Shown here: piece after piece, positions 45,933 to 57,490 of the stretch | How positions within the stretch are numbered: position 1 is the stretch's first letter | Layout: each line of letters starts with the position of its first letter | Assembly: GCA_031841125.1 (NCBI GenBank) | Contig: CM063110.1 | Span: 58,379,946-58,443,945 of the forward strand | DNA length: 64,000 bases | DNA from: Acanthococcus lagerstroemiae | Lineage: Eukaryota > Arthropoda > Insecta > Hemiptera > Eriococcidae | Direction of reading: 5' to 3' | The notes under the pieces: generated by a model | Databases searched by the model: none | Told to the model about the DNA's origin: nothing | Seen by the model: only the letters and a program-made list of their open reading frames with translations | Position numbers and translations under genes: made by a program

Positions 45933-46106
45933 CAGTGGCGTATTTAGGGGGTGGACTCTCCCCCCTGGCAACTTCAATTTTCATAATTTCGAATAATAAT
46001 CTACTTGCGCCCTCCCCTTATACCACTCTGCCCAATCGCCCATATTAATTTTTTTTTTCTAGTTTGGACCCCCCCCCCTTCTCAATTTATCCCGAATACG
46101 TGACTG
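45933..46106. mobile_element. hAT-type MITE, CAGTGGCGTA family, copy 3
   Basis: A 174-bp element from cagtggcgtatttagggg to cgaatacgtgactg. Its 8-bp target duplication is gcacattt at 45925-45932 against gcacactt at 46107-46114 (7 of 8). The internal sequence has diverged from copies 1 and 2 and contains two C-runs. Confidence 0.85.
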
Positions 46107-46452
46107 GCACACTTATGGAACCCTAAAGGTTAGACAGCAAGAACAAATCGACCTTAAATTAGTCTTCAGCAGTTAACTAACATACCCTATGAAGACGATC
46201 ATTTTTTGACAAGGAACTATCCGGCTTAGAAAATAATGAATTACAAATCCCTAAAATCAATGTTATCTCTAAGGATTTGAACCCACTGGGGGCATTTGTT
46301 CCTCTGTACGGATTTTTTTCGAACTACACCAAAGTGTTTTTTTAGAGTTAGATTGAGAAGGAGTGGGAGATGCTCAATTAAAAATTTCGACGTTAAAAAT
46401 AAAGGCCATCTTAGTAGACAAAGTGTCTACCAGTCATCTAAGTCATCTAAAG

Positions 46453-47310
46453 TAGTAGGTCTCAACCGTTTTTAAGCTACTGTTCCCAGAGGTACTGAAC
46501 ATTTTCCAACGCCCTCTGGTTGTGGAATGAATGAAGATGAGAAGAAGTTTCTTAAAAACTAAAAATCAAAGAAAGAAATGTACATTTCAAAGAACGAACA
46601 GATAACGGAACTTTATTGTACCAGATCAAAAAAATAAGATCCGCTCGATGAGGTTGGAGGAGGGAAGGCAATCAAAAACTTTTTCACGGCGCTCCACGCT
46701 CCAGGGTAGAGGTGAGCGATGTTTGCTTGAAGTCGAAATTCCGTGAGCCTATTACCATCGTGGAAGCTGGCTTTCAGCGTTCTATTTGTTGAAAGTTTAG
46801 TCAGTTCTTCCTGAACCTCAACTTCTGCTGTCTCAGTATTGACAAAAGGATTCATGGCCCATTGAGGAATTTTCAGAGATAAAATATCCTCAAAACGTTC
46901 AGAAAAGTCCTTGTGCAACGACTCCAAGTGTTGACAGTGAACTTGTGTGTCTCCGAAAGTTACTTCACTGACCACAGGCTTATGAACATGTGATAAGACT
47001 GGAAACTGGCTTAACTCATTGCGGCTAAAATTCTGCTTCCACAAAGTTAGTGGTTTTTTTTGGTGGGGGGGGGGGCCGAAATAACAGATTTTGTTGTTAT
47101 CAAATTGACTTCATCGTCTTCAAGTTACAAATTGATTCCATTGAATTCTGAGATAAGAGAGTGAAGTTCTTCAAAATTATGCTCGTATACAAAAACATGC
47201 TCGCCCCCCCCCTTTCCAACCGCCCGAAACATACTCATTGCCCTCCTACCGCCCAAAACAAGCCTGTCGCCCCTCGGCACTTGTACACCGTCCCCAGTTG
47301 AGAACTACTG
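46453..47310 (-). mobile_element. hAT transposon remnant with transposase C-terminus
   Basis: The ends tagtaggtctcaacc and cagttgagaactactg form the inverted repeat typical of one large hAT group. The 8-bp target duplication is atctaaag at 46445-46452 against atctaaaa at 47311-47318 (7 of 8). Inside, reverse-strand 47044-46613 encodes the transposase C-terminal dimerisation region. Most of the transposase gene is absent, so this is an internally deleted copy sitting in one unit of the 44.2-50.3 kb array. Confidence 0.87.
46613..47044 (-). pseudogene. hAT transposase C-terminal fragment
   Basis: An open frame of 143 residues containing FSERFEDILSLKIPQWAMNP, EVEVQEELTKLSTNRTLKAS and LYPGAWSAVKKFLIAFPPPT. 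This matches, from family knowledge, the C-terminal half of the Buster/ZBED5/SCAND3-like hAT transposases, where a W..NPF segment is followed by an EEL block and the final FPSS(Y)-type segment. The catalytic DDE domain and the BED zinc finger are missing, so it cannot act alone. Confidence 0.8.
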
Positions 47311-49177
47311 ATCTAAAAAGGCATGTATTTTGAAAAGAGGTCATCACAGTCATCTAAAGTCATATTTTTTCGCTACAGGTCATTTGAAAAATATTTATTC
47401 CATTAAATAGTTGGGGGAAAAAACTACCAAAATAATCTCTTAGAAAGAAAGAACAGTCGTGATGTTTTGAATGCAACGTAAAGTAGAGCAACAGAAAAGT
47501 AGGCTATCGGAGTAAACAAAAATTTGTTTGAGGCTACTAAAAAATTCGATAATGTTCGTCTAAAGTCATATTTTTTACTTACCAATTTTAGTTGACACCC
47601 TGGTAGAGTGATGCTCATTTAAAATTTTTTGAATTTTTGGGGATACCGGGTGGATTTTTTTTTTTTTATTATTATTCCTTTTAGTACAGACACACCCGCA
47701 GAAATTTCTTCAAAAACAAAACATATTCTGGGTGGCACATTGGAATTGAAGTTTACCATAAGGATTCGCCATGAAATCTGCTATTGAACTTCAAAAATTT
47801 GTGAAATTAGAGCTTGAAAAAAATTTTTTGAACCATAAAAAATTGTCCTCTCTTCTGTAGCAGTTAAGTACAAGCACCAAATTTGATGTGAAATTTTTTC
47901 CCGAGGTGAATGCCCTGTGCTTGAATTTTGGGCAAAAGTAAATTTTTTTATTACAACCTACACTAATAGGATAGAGATTAATAAAAATCTATTTACCTAA
48001 TTCTCAGAAACGTTGAATCATTATTGAGAATTAGGTCAGTCTTAACTTCCACCTCAAAGGCTCCTTTAGAGTAAGGGGGCCTAGAAATAATGGGTGGTAG
48101 CTTCACGTATAACGAAAATAGTGCTCTCTGAGGTGCTGTATTCATTTTGGAGGTCGTTGTTGTGGGTAACCCCAGTCCAAATTGATTTAAAGGGAGTCGA
48201 AACGTGCATTCATTATTGTTTATCCTACTTAAAAAATAATAAAACACGAATTCCTAAAATCAGTGTTATTATCTATAAGGGTTTGAACCAACTGGAGGCA
48301 TCGGTTCCTCTGTCCGCATTTTTCTAGAACCACGCTGAAATTTTTTTTTCAGATTAAGAGGGGTTGCGATACCTAATTAAAAATTGCGAAATTAAAAATG
48401 AAGACCAACCTAGTGGAGTATTAATCACTTTAAAACTTTAGAATTCTGGGGGCTGTAGGGTTGAGTATTACTCCTTCTAGTACAGAGACACCTCCGTGGA
48501 AGTTTCTTCAGAAACTAGAAATATTCAAGCGTGTCTTATTAGGGTTGAAATTTAACATTGGATTCGCCATAAGATCTGCTGTTGAACTTCCAGAAATAGT
48601 AAAAGTAGGGCGTGAAAAAGAATTGTTGAACTATAAAATATTGTTCTCTTTACAATAGCAGTGAAGCACTGACACAAAATTTGGTGTGAAAGTTCTTTCT
48701 CGAGGTCAATGCGCAGTGCTTGAATTTGGTGTGAAAATTCTTTCCCGAGGTCAATGCCCTGTGTTTTAATTTTGGGCAAAAGTAAAATTTTTCATTACAA
48801 CCCACACTAATTGGATACAAATCAATAAAGATTTGTTTACATGATTCTCAGATACGTTGGATCATTGTTGAGATTACATATCGGTATCAAGTCCCATCTT
48901 AAAGGATCTGCTAAAATGGAGGGGGTTAGAAATTATGGGTAGTACAGGGTGTCTATCAAGTATGTAGATCATATGAATAGCATAATGTATATATTTCAGA
49001 ATGGGCATTTAAGCATGTAAATATGGCTAATTTTTCAGTGGATAAACATATTTTTTTGACAAATTATTTACAAAATGCATTAAAAGATTATTAACTAGTT
49101 TTTTTTTCTTTTAATTTATTATTAATAAATTAATATTATAAAATATGACGTCAGAAAAACGTAAAATGGCATATACA

Positions 49178-49410
49178 GGGTGGGCCAAAAGTCAACATAA
49201 TAATTTGCATATTTCAATTTTCACAATTCTACACAAATTTGCATGTTTCAATTTTCACGATTCTATACAAATTTGCATACGTTTCAATTTCTCACGATTC
49301 TTTATTTGTTTGTAAACAAAGACAATTACCTACAATTATGTTTTTAAATTTTCAAAAAAATAAAAAATAAATAAATAACTCGAGAGCGTATGCTGACTTT
49401 TGGCCCACCC
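49178..49410. mobile_element. Inner MITE A (gggtgggccaaaagtca ends)
   Basis: Perfect 17-bp inverted ends at 49178-49194 and 49394-49410. AT-rich interior with three direct repeats of attttcacaattc/tttgcatgtttcaattt. It lies within the outer element and abuts inner element B. Confidence 0.82.
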
Positions 49411-49997
49411 CAGGGTGTGCCAAAATAGTTGACCTGTTTTTAAACGCTTACCATGTGGCAACACTGATGCATAGGCAATTTTTTCCATGAAAATATTCGG
49501 CTTTGTATGTCATTTAGTAAGCATGGCTCTATAGTCTGGAGAACATCGCGGTTTCTGTGCAGAAACGTTTATTCTAAAGAACAGTGTTGTGGCAACTCAG
49601 CGCGCATTTCAAAAACAGTTTAAACTGAAAAGACACGATCTCCCCTCTCCTAAGGCAACAGTGGATGGAGAATGTTCGACTCAAGGGCATCCCCAGTAAC
49701 ATTCAGAGAGGGGAGAACAAGCGTGGCAGGATTGCCTTTGGAGAGGGAGCGAGGTTGTGTCTTGTGTCTTTTCAGTTTAAACTGTTTTTGAAATGCGCGC
49801 TGAGTCACCACAACACGACAACACTGTTTTTTAGAATAAACGTTTCTACACAGAAACCGCGATGTTCTCCTGACCACAGAGCCATGCTTATAAATAGCAT
49901 ACATAACCGAATATTTTCATGGGGGAAAATTGCCTACGCATCAGTGTTGCCATATGATGAGCGTTTAAAACCAGGTCATCTGATTTGGCACACCCTG
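49411..49997. mobile_element. Inner MITE B with about 240-bp inverted arms
   Basis: Starts cagggtgtgccaaaatag and ends tgatttggcacaccctg. The arms 49411-49650 and about 49755-49997 pair over nearly their full length; landmarks are ttttcagtttaaactg, aacgtttattctaaa, aaccgcgatgttctc and aatattttcatg. The spacer between them is itself a weak hairpin. A TA follows the right end. The ends recall Tc1/mariner-derived MITEs, but the class is uncertain. Confidence 0.85.
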
Positions 49998-50366
49998 TAT
50001 TATTCAGCATAATATATTTTAACTTTTGAAAACTGGTAGACACCCTGGTGGTAACTTCACGTATATTGAAAATGGTGCTCTCTGAGGTGCTGAATTCATT
50101 TTGGAGGTTGTTTTCTAGGTAACCCCGGTCCAAATTGATATATAAGGAGTCGATATGTACATTCACTTTTCTTATGTGTATTGGCCTACAATGTATAAAA
50201 ATATTATTTTCTGAGCCACCAAATGACTTTTGGATTTTTTAAAAGTAACCCCTATTTAAATTGATCTACAAGGGGCTGAAATGCATTAATCAATGTTACG
50301 TATGTTTCATCCAAAATATATCTTCAATTCGGCCTCCTGTTTGGTGAATAAAAGGAGCAAATTACA

Positions 50367-51130
50367 TTGTATACACAGCAGGTATACCTTGGCATTGCTC
50401 CGCCTCCAGTGCCTGAGTTCTTTAAAACCGATGCTATAATTTACGCTTCACGGTCACGTTATTTCCGAATTAAATTGAGAAAGAAGCAAAATTCGACGTC
50501 TATATTCGGCGAAGACGATCCATATTCGAAACCCCGAGCCGGTTTAGTTTCTCTGAAGAAGTACTCCGTTTCTCGGTTTCCATCTTCGCAACTCCTCACC
50601 ATTCCATTGTATTCGATTCGATTTTGAAATCCGCGTGTGCTGAGCTAACCCCATACTTGACGTTCGCAGAGAATTTCTCGAAATCGAAGGGTTGCTAAAC
50701 TGTGGCGGGATAGCGGTAATCGAGCAGGATGTCCGCGTATTTCCTTCTTTTGTTTAGGAACTACATGGTCGGTTTGGTATTCCGAAAAGGAAGCGAGGAA
50801 GTCGCTTTGTAATTGGATTTGATATCCGAAAATCGGCGTGAACCTTTCTCGTGATACGGTGTCGTTAAGTCGTTCGAGTAGAATGTCCGAGGGCTGTAAA
50901 CGAAAATACGAAATGACGATTTTGAATTGTAAATTTTCGGATCGCAGCGGCATTACTCCAAATCCAAATTGGCCGGAAATCGCGTATGATAAACGCCGTT
51001 GGTTTTTATGTTGTGAGTAGTAACTCTTACTACTGTTGTGGAATGCGTAAGCAATGACAAAAAGAAACATTAACTTAAAGCTCGACAAGGTTAAAATTTT
51101 GAAATTATTTTGTACCACGTATCGTCTATC
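50367..51130. other. CpG-rich stretch with two unidentified open frames
   Basis: Composition changes sharply here (cgaagacgatccatattcga, tcgtgatacggtgtcgttaa). Plus-strand 50367-50627 could encode 86 basic residues. Minus-strand 51118-50645 could encode 157 residues that begin with a hydrophobic segment (FKLMFLFVIAYAF). Neither resembles a family I know, and I could not link either to further exons. A decayed transposon or part of an unidentified gene are both possible. Confidence 0.3.
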
Positions 51131-52984
51131 AAAGACGCAGCTGCGAAAACACCGGCTCTCTGTTCGAAAGAATTGACGAGTACTTTTTTGAATAATTTGC
51201 GAAGTCTTCAGAAAATTTCTGGTCGTGTATAGGTATTAGGTACTTCGTTAATTGTGTATCTGCATTTTGCAAATGTGCCTACTCGTACTGTCGACAAAGG
51301 TGTCGTGACTATAATGTGTTTTTTTGTAATTTGTAGAGGATGTAGTTTTCATGACTAACGGTGACAGTATCTGAGTAAATCGTGAATAGGTGTATTCCAT
51401 CGTGGCATACACAGCTGACAGGTCGAAGGAGAATAACATCCGCACGCTCTAGCATTTTACACATTCCTAGAAAACTTCAATGTGGAGATCGAAGTGCATG
51501 TCAACTTGTGTCAACTTCGCTGCCTGATAACCAATTCTATTTTCTTGTTTTTAGAGCGTGTACAGGTCATCTGATAATCTCTGTTGGGAGAATTAATGTT
51601 TTTGTTTCGAATAGAGAGAGAAAAAAAAAATTATCACCAAACATAAATAATGAGAAAATAGCGGAATTTTATCTTCTGTGCTCAGTAGCATAAGTACGAG
51701 TAGAACTCAGGAGGAGGGGATATATTAAAATAGTGTACGAATTAAGGGGATACTAGCGGGAAACAGAAATCGCGAACGAAAAAAAGTTGAGGGTTTTCCA
51801 ACTACTCAGCCGGGCAAATTGCCATTTTTACATTTGTTCCCCCTTTTAACTCAGGGGTCAGGGGATATATCCCCATATTCTTCCTTTTATTTACGCCTCT
51901 GTCTGTGCTTCACAGAACCTCAGATCGTTAACTTGCGAGAATTCTTGCATTTGACGGATTTGTAACCCTGGAGGTCACATTACCACCCTCCTCCCACATA
52001 GGTACCCCTCTTCACTGATGCGTACACAGGAGTGTGTTGGCAATGTGGAACTTGATTGAATCCTCGCAGTTGACAGAAATGAGATCCTGAGGGGTTACTT
52101 ACCCCCACCAAATTCTAACCCCTCCTAGTATAGTTCAAAATAATTGAAATTAATATAGATTCACGGTGTTTGCCCTTAGCCCAGTGGATAATGACCAGAC
52201 AACGGAAGTCATGGTCATAAAAAACATCGTTTTCGCCATGTACCCGGTCGTGAAAATGCCGTTTCTGAGAAAAACATTTTCTGCATTTAAAAAAGCGAAA
52301 TTTCAAGGTAAAGTGCCACTTATTGGTTAGGGTTTCTTGGATGGTCATGTCTCGAGCTCTAATTACCTAGGGGGGCGGTTGATTTTTGAATCGATAAATA
52401 CATTCACCCTTCCTCTGCAACATATGACAGAATGGCGTATCACCTCTCCCCCCTTAAGTTCATCCAGTGGCATCCTGCGAAGTGTACAAAAACGAAAATT
52501 TGTCTACTGCTGCCAATTATCTGCAGAAGTTTCCATTTTTAATCATATCATGTGGACGTGTATGTCATCAGGAATGAGTTTCACTTGCGAACGCTGGCGT
52601 CAAGCTCAAGTGCTATTTTTTAAGAATTTTTGAAAATATGCCAGAATTTGCTAATTATTGGTTGACCAATGTTTGGCACAATCTGAAAAAAATTATCTGG
52701 AATTGACAGAACTAAACGAAGAAAGTGAAATTCCATTTTTTATTGCAATCAAAGTAAAATACAAGAAAGAAAACATTATAGCCAATCATTAATGAAAAAC
52801 AGTTGGAGCCGAGTATTAGATCAAATGCTGGTCAAATTTTTTTCTCTCATGTATTGAATTTCATCATTGTCACATGTTCTGCAGCTCTCCAATGGGCTAC
52901 CTGACTGCCTGAAATCAAAAAATATAATCGATAGGGCTGAAGTACAATCAGTTCCATAACTGGATTCCATCTCCAATTCGTAGG
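51131..52984. other. No gene seen
   Basis: AT-rich DNA with several short frames lacking similarity. No repeats could be delimited, apart from scattered fragments resembling the 22730 and 39000 dispersed repeat around 51780-51900. Confidence 0.4.
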
Positions 52985-52992
52985 ACCCACAC

Positions 52993-53571
52993 CAGAGATG
53001 GGCGCTATTCACTATTTAATGAACTTGCTCTTGCTCTTGTTCTTTTCCATTTTTAGTGAACTAGTTCTTGCTCTTGTTCACTTGGTCTTCCAACTGATCT
53101 AGTTCATCGTTTGTTCATTAAAAAGAACCGTTGCTCTTGGTCTTGCTCATTTAAAAATAGGGTTTTTGTACAAAAAATTTTTCTGTGTAATAGCCTACAA
53201 CTGAAAACTAGGCTCTTACCCAAACAAATTTTCTTCGTCCCTATTGAAATCCTATGAGATTGTTGATTAAAATTTAAGCATCAAATAAAAATTCAATAAT
53301 GTTATAATACGTGATTGTAACTCTGAAACCATTATGAAAGTGGAAACTAAAGTCTAAAAAGTGGAAATATATAAGAAAAAGCCAAAAAAAAAAAGAAGAA
53401 AATAACAAAAAAATAGAGATAAACAAAATATGAACAAGTTGATCAGGTCCAAAAATCGTGAACTAGTCCTTGTTCTTTTTTTGATGAGATGAACTAGTTC
53501 AGAACTAAGTTCACCAAATAGTGAACAAGAGCAAGTGAACAACTTGCTCTTCAAGAGCAATGCCCATCCAG
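52993..53571. mobile_element. hAT-type MITE with perfect 8-bp target duplication
   Basis: The 579-bp element opens cagagatgggcgctattcac and closes gcaatgcccatccag. The identical flanks acccacac at 52985-52992 and 53572-53579 are its target duplication. Both subterminal regions are packed with the word gaac(t/a)agttc and with ttgctcttg or its complement, in opposite directions. The interior has no coding capacity. Confidence 0.9.
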
Positions 53572-53579
53572 ACCCACAC

Positions 53580-54250
53580 CCTGTATGTATAGCTACTCAG
53601 TTGTCTATGAATTATTCAAAAAATGTGTTCCTTATTATGTCCTTTAAAATCTGAAATTACGTAATATACATGAAGTACTTACGTTTTCGATTTTGATGAC
53701 ATACTTCGAAAATAAAGGAACGTTATCACGCCGGAAACAGGCAAATTTTTCCACAGCTTATATCTTCAATGCGAATCATCAAAATTGCTTTTCGAACGCA
53801 CATCAGAAATCATATTACTGATTAAAAAAATAATAAAATTGATTAAAAATAAAATAAAATTCTCACGCCCTCTAGCGGACTAGATATATGGCTTCAAAAT
53901 GTTGACCATTAATTGCACTTGACCAATAAGCTGCACTTTACTACTTTTTCCAATCACAGGCGGAGTTTTCAGTTACCTCCTTTTTTTTGGTAGTTTTTTT
54001 TTCAACCCTTAAAAGATGGTATGGGGGAAAAAATACATGAACGATTTCATGGTGAGGGCGGAGATTCCCTATGCCTTTTTTAATGGGTTCATGTATTCTT
54101 ACTTATTTGATTAATTCCTGAAGAGTTTTCGCTAGTTTTTGGCCCATGCCGTTGGGGTAAGGAAACTACCTTACAAAATAGAAAATCATTCATTACCCCT
54201 CCTCTTCCACTTTCTCAAAAATGTTATCTTCCCAATAGGCTCGCTAATGA
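53580..54250. other. No gene seen
   Basis: AT-rich DNA between the hAT MITE and the SINE, without recognisable structure. Confidence 0.4.
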
Positions 54251-54530
54251 GGGGTCTGGTTGGCCGAGTGGATAGCGCGTTGGTCTGGGAATCCGGAGGT
54301 CCCGGGTTCGAGCCCACGTAGCAACTCACCAGATTTCGACCTAGGCCAGTTTCTCGGCCAGAAGGGAAGAGGGGTAAGACAACTCTAACGGCCTCCCCGA
54401 CGTTTTGAATTAATGCTTGAAAGGGCGGATTCCAGGGCTCGGGTTGGTGAGAGCAAATTGGGGGGAAAAACTAGCCAATGGTTCGACTTGTTTTATGGAC
54501 ACATAATTGATTTCCCATTCTTATCTATGG
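54251..54530 (+). mobile_element. tRNA-derived SINE
   Basis: An internal RNA polymerase III promoter is present: box A tggccgagtgg at 54261-54271 and box B ggttcgagccc at 54305-54315, 33 bases apart. The 5' region resembles a tRNA as far as the T-arm. The 3' acceptor half does not pair with the 5' end, and about 200 bases of unrelated body follow (from caactcaccagatttcgacc). That is SINE structure rather than a working tRNA gene. The 3' boundary is uncertain. Confidence 0.8.
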
Positions 54531-54754
54531 AGTTACCCATCTCCCGTTCAAAATTATGTTAGTATCTTATTGATTTTGATTAATTTCTGACTGAAATTGA
54601 ACGTTTTATAAAATGATACCTACAATGTTTAAACCTTTATTGAAAAAATGTGAAAGATAACTTTCAACTTATTATGCAAAATCTTATCAGAGCACAAAAT
54701 AAACTTTGCAATCTTATGCACTTGGTTGGTACACCATTCGGTTACACGTTTCAA

Positions 54755-55345
54755 AACTGAATGAAGACTTACATTCTAAGCTGAGTGTATGTTAATGACC
54801 CGAAGAAGGTATACCTGCGGCTCCACCAACCCTTCGTATCACCATTCGACCATTTATAGTGGTCAACTATTCCATCATTCATAGGTAGTATCAATGGACC
54901 ATTCCTGCGTCTTCTTTTGTTTTTCTATCAAATTAAAATATAAAGTCTGAAATTTCCTGGAAATCCACTTCTTCCTGTCGCGCTAACTTTTTTCTACAGG
55001 TTGTCCAATTCCTTTTCTAGAGTCTCCAGTTTTACTTCACCTTTTTCTTGTATTTTTCTTACTATAGAGATTTATTGCGAGAGAACCAATGTTTTAATAT
55101 ATTGTCACACCTATCTATTATAGGAGGGATGTTCCATAAGTAAAGTGCAAATTTTTTTCTACAGCGAAAAAAAAGAGCTAGCGGTTTGAAACTTTAGGTG
55201 GTGATACAAATAGTAGGGTAGGTTAACTAACAAGGGACCAATACTGCCTATGAATGGTGGAATGTCGGTGGAGCCGTAGGTATACCTGCTTCGTGTCATT
55301 GACGTGCACTCAGCTCAGAATGTGAGTGAGTCTTCCTCATGGGAC
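54755..55345. mobile_element. MITE with about 130-bp inverted arms
   Basis: The left arm, about 54758-54900, has landmarks acattctaagctgagtg, gaagaaggtatacctgcggc and attcataggtagtat. Its reverse complement is at about 55222-55340 with scattered changes. The spacer is unique AT-rich DNA. No coding capacity. Confidence 0.78.
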
Positions 55346-57490
55346 ATACCTCGTACTTTTACTATTTTCGTTCTTTAATGGACAAGAGAAATAAATGGAA
55401 ATATGAATGAATACCATAGCCATCTTGAGCAAGAAATGTCAGATTTCCTTTAGAAATTGTGAAACCCGTTTCCGGCGCTGAAAAAGCATTTTAGGCACTA
55501 AAAAGACGTTTTTGACGCTATTTTCAGTAATAACGTCCAGTTCGACACTATTCGGTAAAATAAAATTTCTCTAAAAGATCCCAGTATGGGTGAATCAGAA
55601 AATATTCTAACTAGAACATGCCTATACCTATCTCTTCATAAAATAAATAAAGGTTATAACCGCGACTTTCGGTCTCTAGTAATGACATACTTTATTCAGA
55701 ATAAAGAGTACTACAAAAGTGCTACAGACATTTTTATTCCTCCTCAAATTACGTGTATCTTTGTGCATTCATTGGCCTGTTAAAGCCAAGAACATTTCAG
55801 AATGAAAAAATTTTCAGCACTGAATCTATAGTACTGTTCATTTTGAATAAACTTCCACCCTGCGGACAAAAATCGTGTACATTAATTTCAAATTTTTTTT
55901 AGAGGCTAAAATTTGGTAAGTAGGCTAAATGGGCCATCAGGGTTTTATTTCTGCCATTGCGAAAATTCCCCAAAGTTACCTATTTACAACGCAACATACC
56001 TTTTTAAGCATCATGGAGAGGGGAGCACATGTCAGGAGGAGAATTTGACCCCAAAGGTTACAAATCTGTCGAATGCGAGGATCCATCTGAGTTGACGATT
56101 CAAGGTTAACAATGCGAGTATTTTCCTGGGGGGGGGGGACAGGAAATCTGGCAACACAGTTTCGATATATTCGATTCGATGTACAATGAGTACAGAATGT
56201 GATGAATGCAGCATTGAATCTGCCGATTTATTAGAAATTCTAGTATGCATTGTTCGTGTTTAGGATCACCTGACCTCCCAGACTGCAGACTTGTTTACAT
56301 TAGCTGCAAGAAATAGGTTCTCGATGGGGACCGACTGTGTAAACATTCGTAGGTAAGCTACCCAGTATCAGCACCTATCGAATATTGCCGATAAATACTG
56401 TCAGTCGAGAAAGAAAATAAAAAAGCAAAAGGAATTAAAACGTTGATAATGCTGACAATAAAATTTATGTATGGGAAGTGATTATTCAGCTAGTAATATT
56501 CGTTGCATGTACTGAATGTTCAATTCGTGATCTACGGATAACTTCGTACACTGCTGTATTGTTTTCAAGGACACATCGAATTTTATCCGTACAAAAAGCT
56601 AAGTCTAAGAAATGAATTGCAATGTTAAAATACAAACATCTGTCAGAAGTGTATAAATAAAGCACTATGTAAGGGGGTGTGGCCCCTCGCAATATTGAAA
56701 ATTGGCGTCACCTTTATAATTAACCTCTTGTATCACCACGGGCGTCTACGCTGTACGGAGGCGAGTATTTTTCCATATATCTGAATTTCACGAAATTTGT
56801 TAATAAAACTGGCTGTAAAATGAAAGGATAGATTCATAATTTCTTCAAGTTACAGTAGATGTTCTGTAAATTCGGCAAGCGATTCTTCTTACCACTCGTC
56901 TAGATTTCATAGAATTTATTTAGATAGAATTGGCTATAAAATGAAAGAGCAAATCGGCAGCTTAATTACTAGTATAAAACCTTATAAGTGCCAATTTTGG
57001 CAAAATAACTTTTTGTTGATTGAGATAGAAGTGACTGTACCGCACCCTATGATAATAGCCAAAACATTCCAAAACGACTTTGAAATTGTTTAAGAAGGAA
57101 TGAAAAAAATGTGTAACATTTGAATAAATGGCCCTTGATGTTTTTTGTTTCTCCTGCAAAATTTGCATAATGGCTCGTAGAAGAATTTAGCTGACGAAAT
57201 GCAAAATTTTTCAGTTCATGGGATTGGACATCGTGTTAATTCAGAGTGTTGGAATAGTACACAGCAGCCACAAAATGCAGTACCTCAGGTGTATTTGTCG
57301 CTGAAGTGCGAATGTCGAACCACAGATTCCTCTTGTTAGCAGTTTTCAAAATTTAAAGGTTAAAAAATTACATTTTCTTTTCCTTGTACTTTGCTTAAAA
57401 ATGCATCAGTTCTTTCGACTTCTTCTTCCCTATAACTTCTTGTTGGCGTATAAACTTGGACTGTCACTAAAGATAATAGCCTCTCTATTT
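55346..57490. other. No gene seen
   Basis: AT-rich DNA with short frames lacking similarity. A G-run is at 56128-56138. Confidence 0.4.

Larger units (their letters stand above)
48945..50047. mobile_element. Outer MITE of a nested group (cagggtgtctaYcag ends)
   Basis: The ends cagggtgtctatcaag (48945-48960) and ctggtagacaccctg (50033-50047) are inverted repeats. Comparison with the empty array unit at about 48090 (atgggtggtagcttcacg) shows that this element interrupted that site; the flanks gtagta and gtggta look like a short target duplication. Its interior carries the two elements below. Confidence 0.8.
44200..50300. repeat. Degenerate array of about 0.8-kb units broken up by transposons
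   Basis: The marker phrase gctgaattcattttggaggttg, then gtaaccccagtccaaattga, recurs in diverged form at about 44275, 45590, 48130, 50085 and 50215. The two best-kept units can be aligned over their full length: 46262-46440 plus 47620-48250, and 48285-48944 plus 50048-50170. Shared blocks include ggtttgaaccaactgg, ggattcgccat and ttttgggcaaaagtaaa. The gaps in each unit are exactly the transposon insertions listed below. No unit has a sustained coding frame. Confidence 0.75.

Noticed and set aside
50645..51118. 157-codon minus-strand frame as a confident gene
   Set aside because: It has a hydrophobic start but no family resemblance and no supporting exons. Kept only as an unidentified region.
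54251..54322. Possible functional tRNA gene with good A and B boxes
   Set aside because: The sequence after the T-arm does not pair with the 5' end to form an acceptor stem, and the anticodon arm pairs poorly. It reads on into a SINE body.
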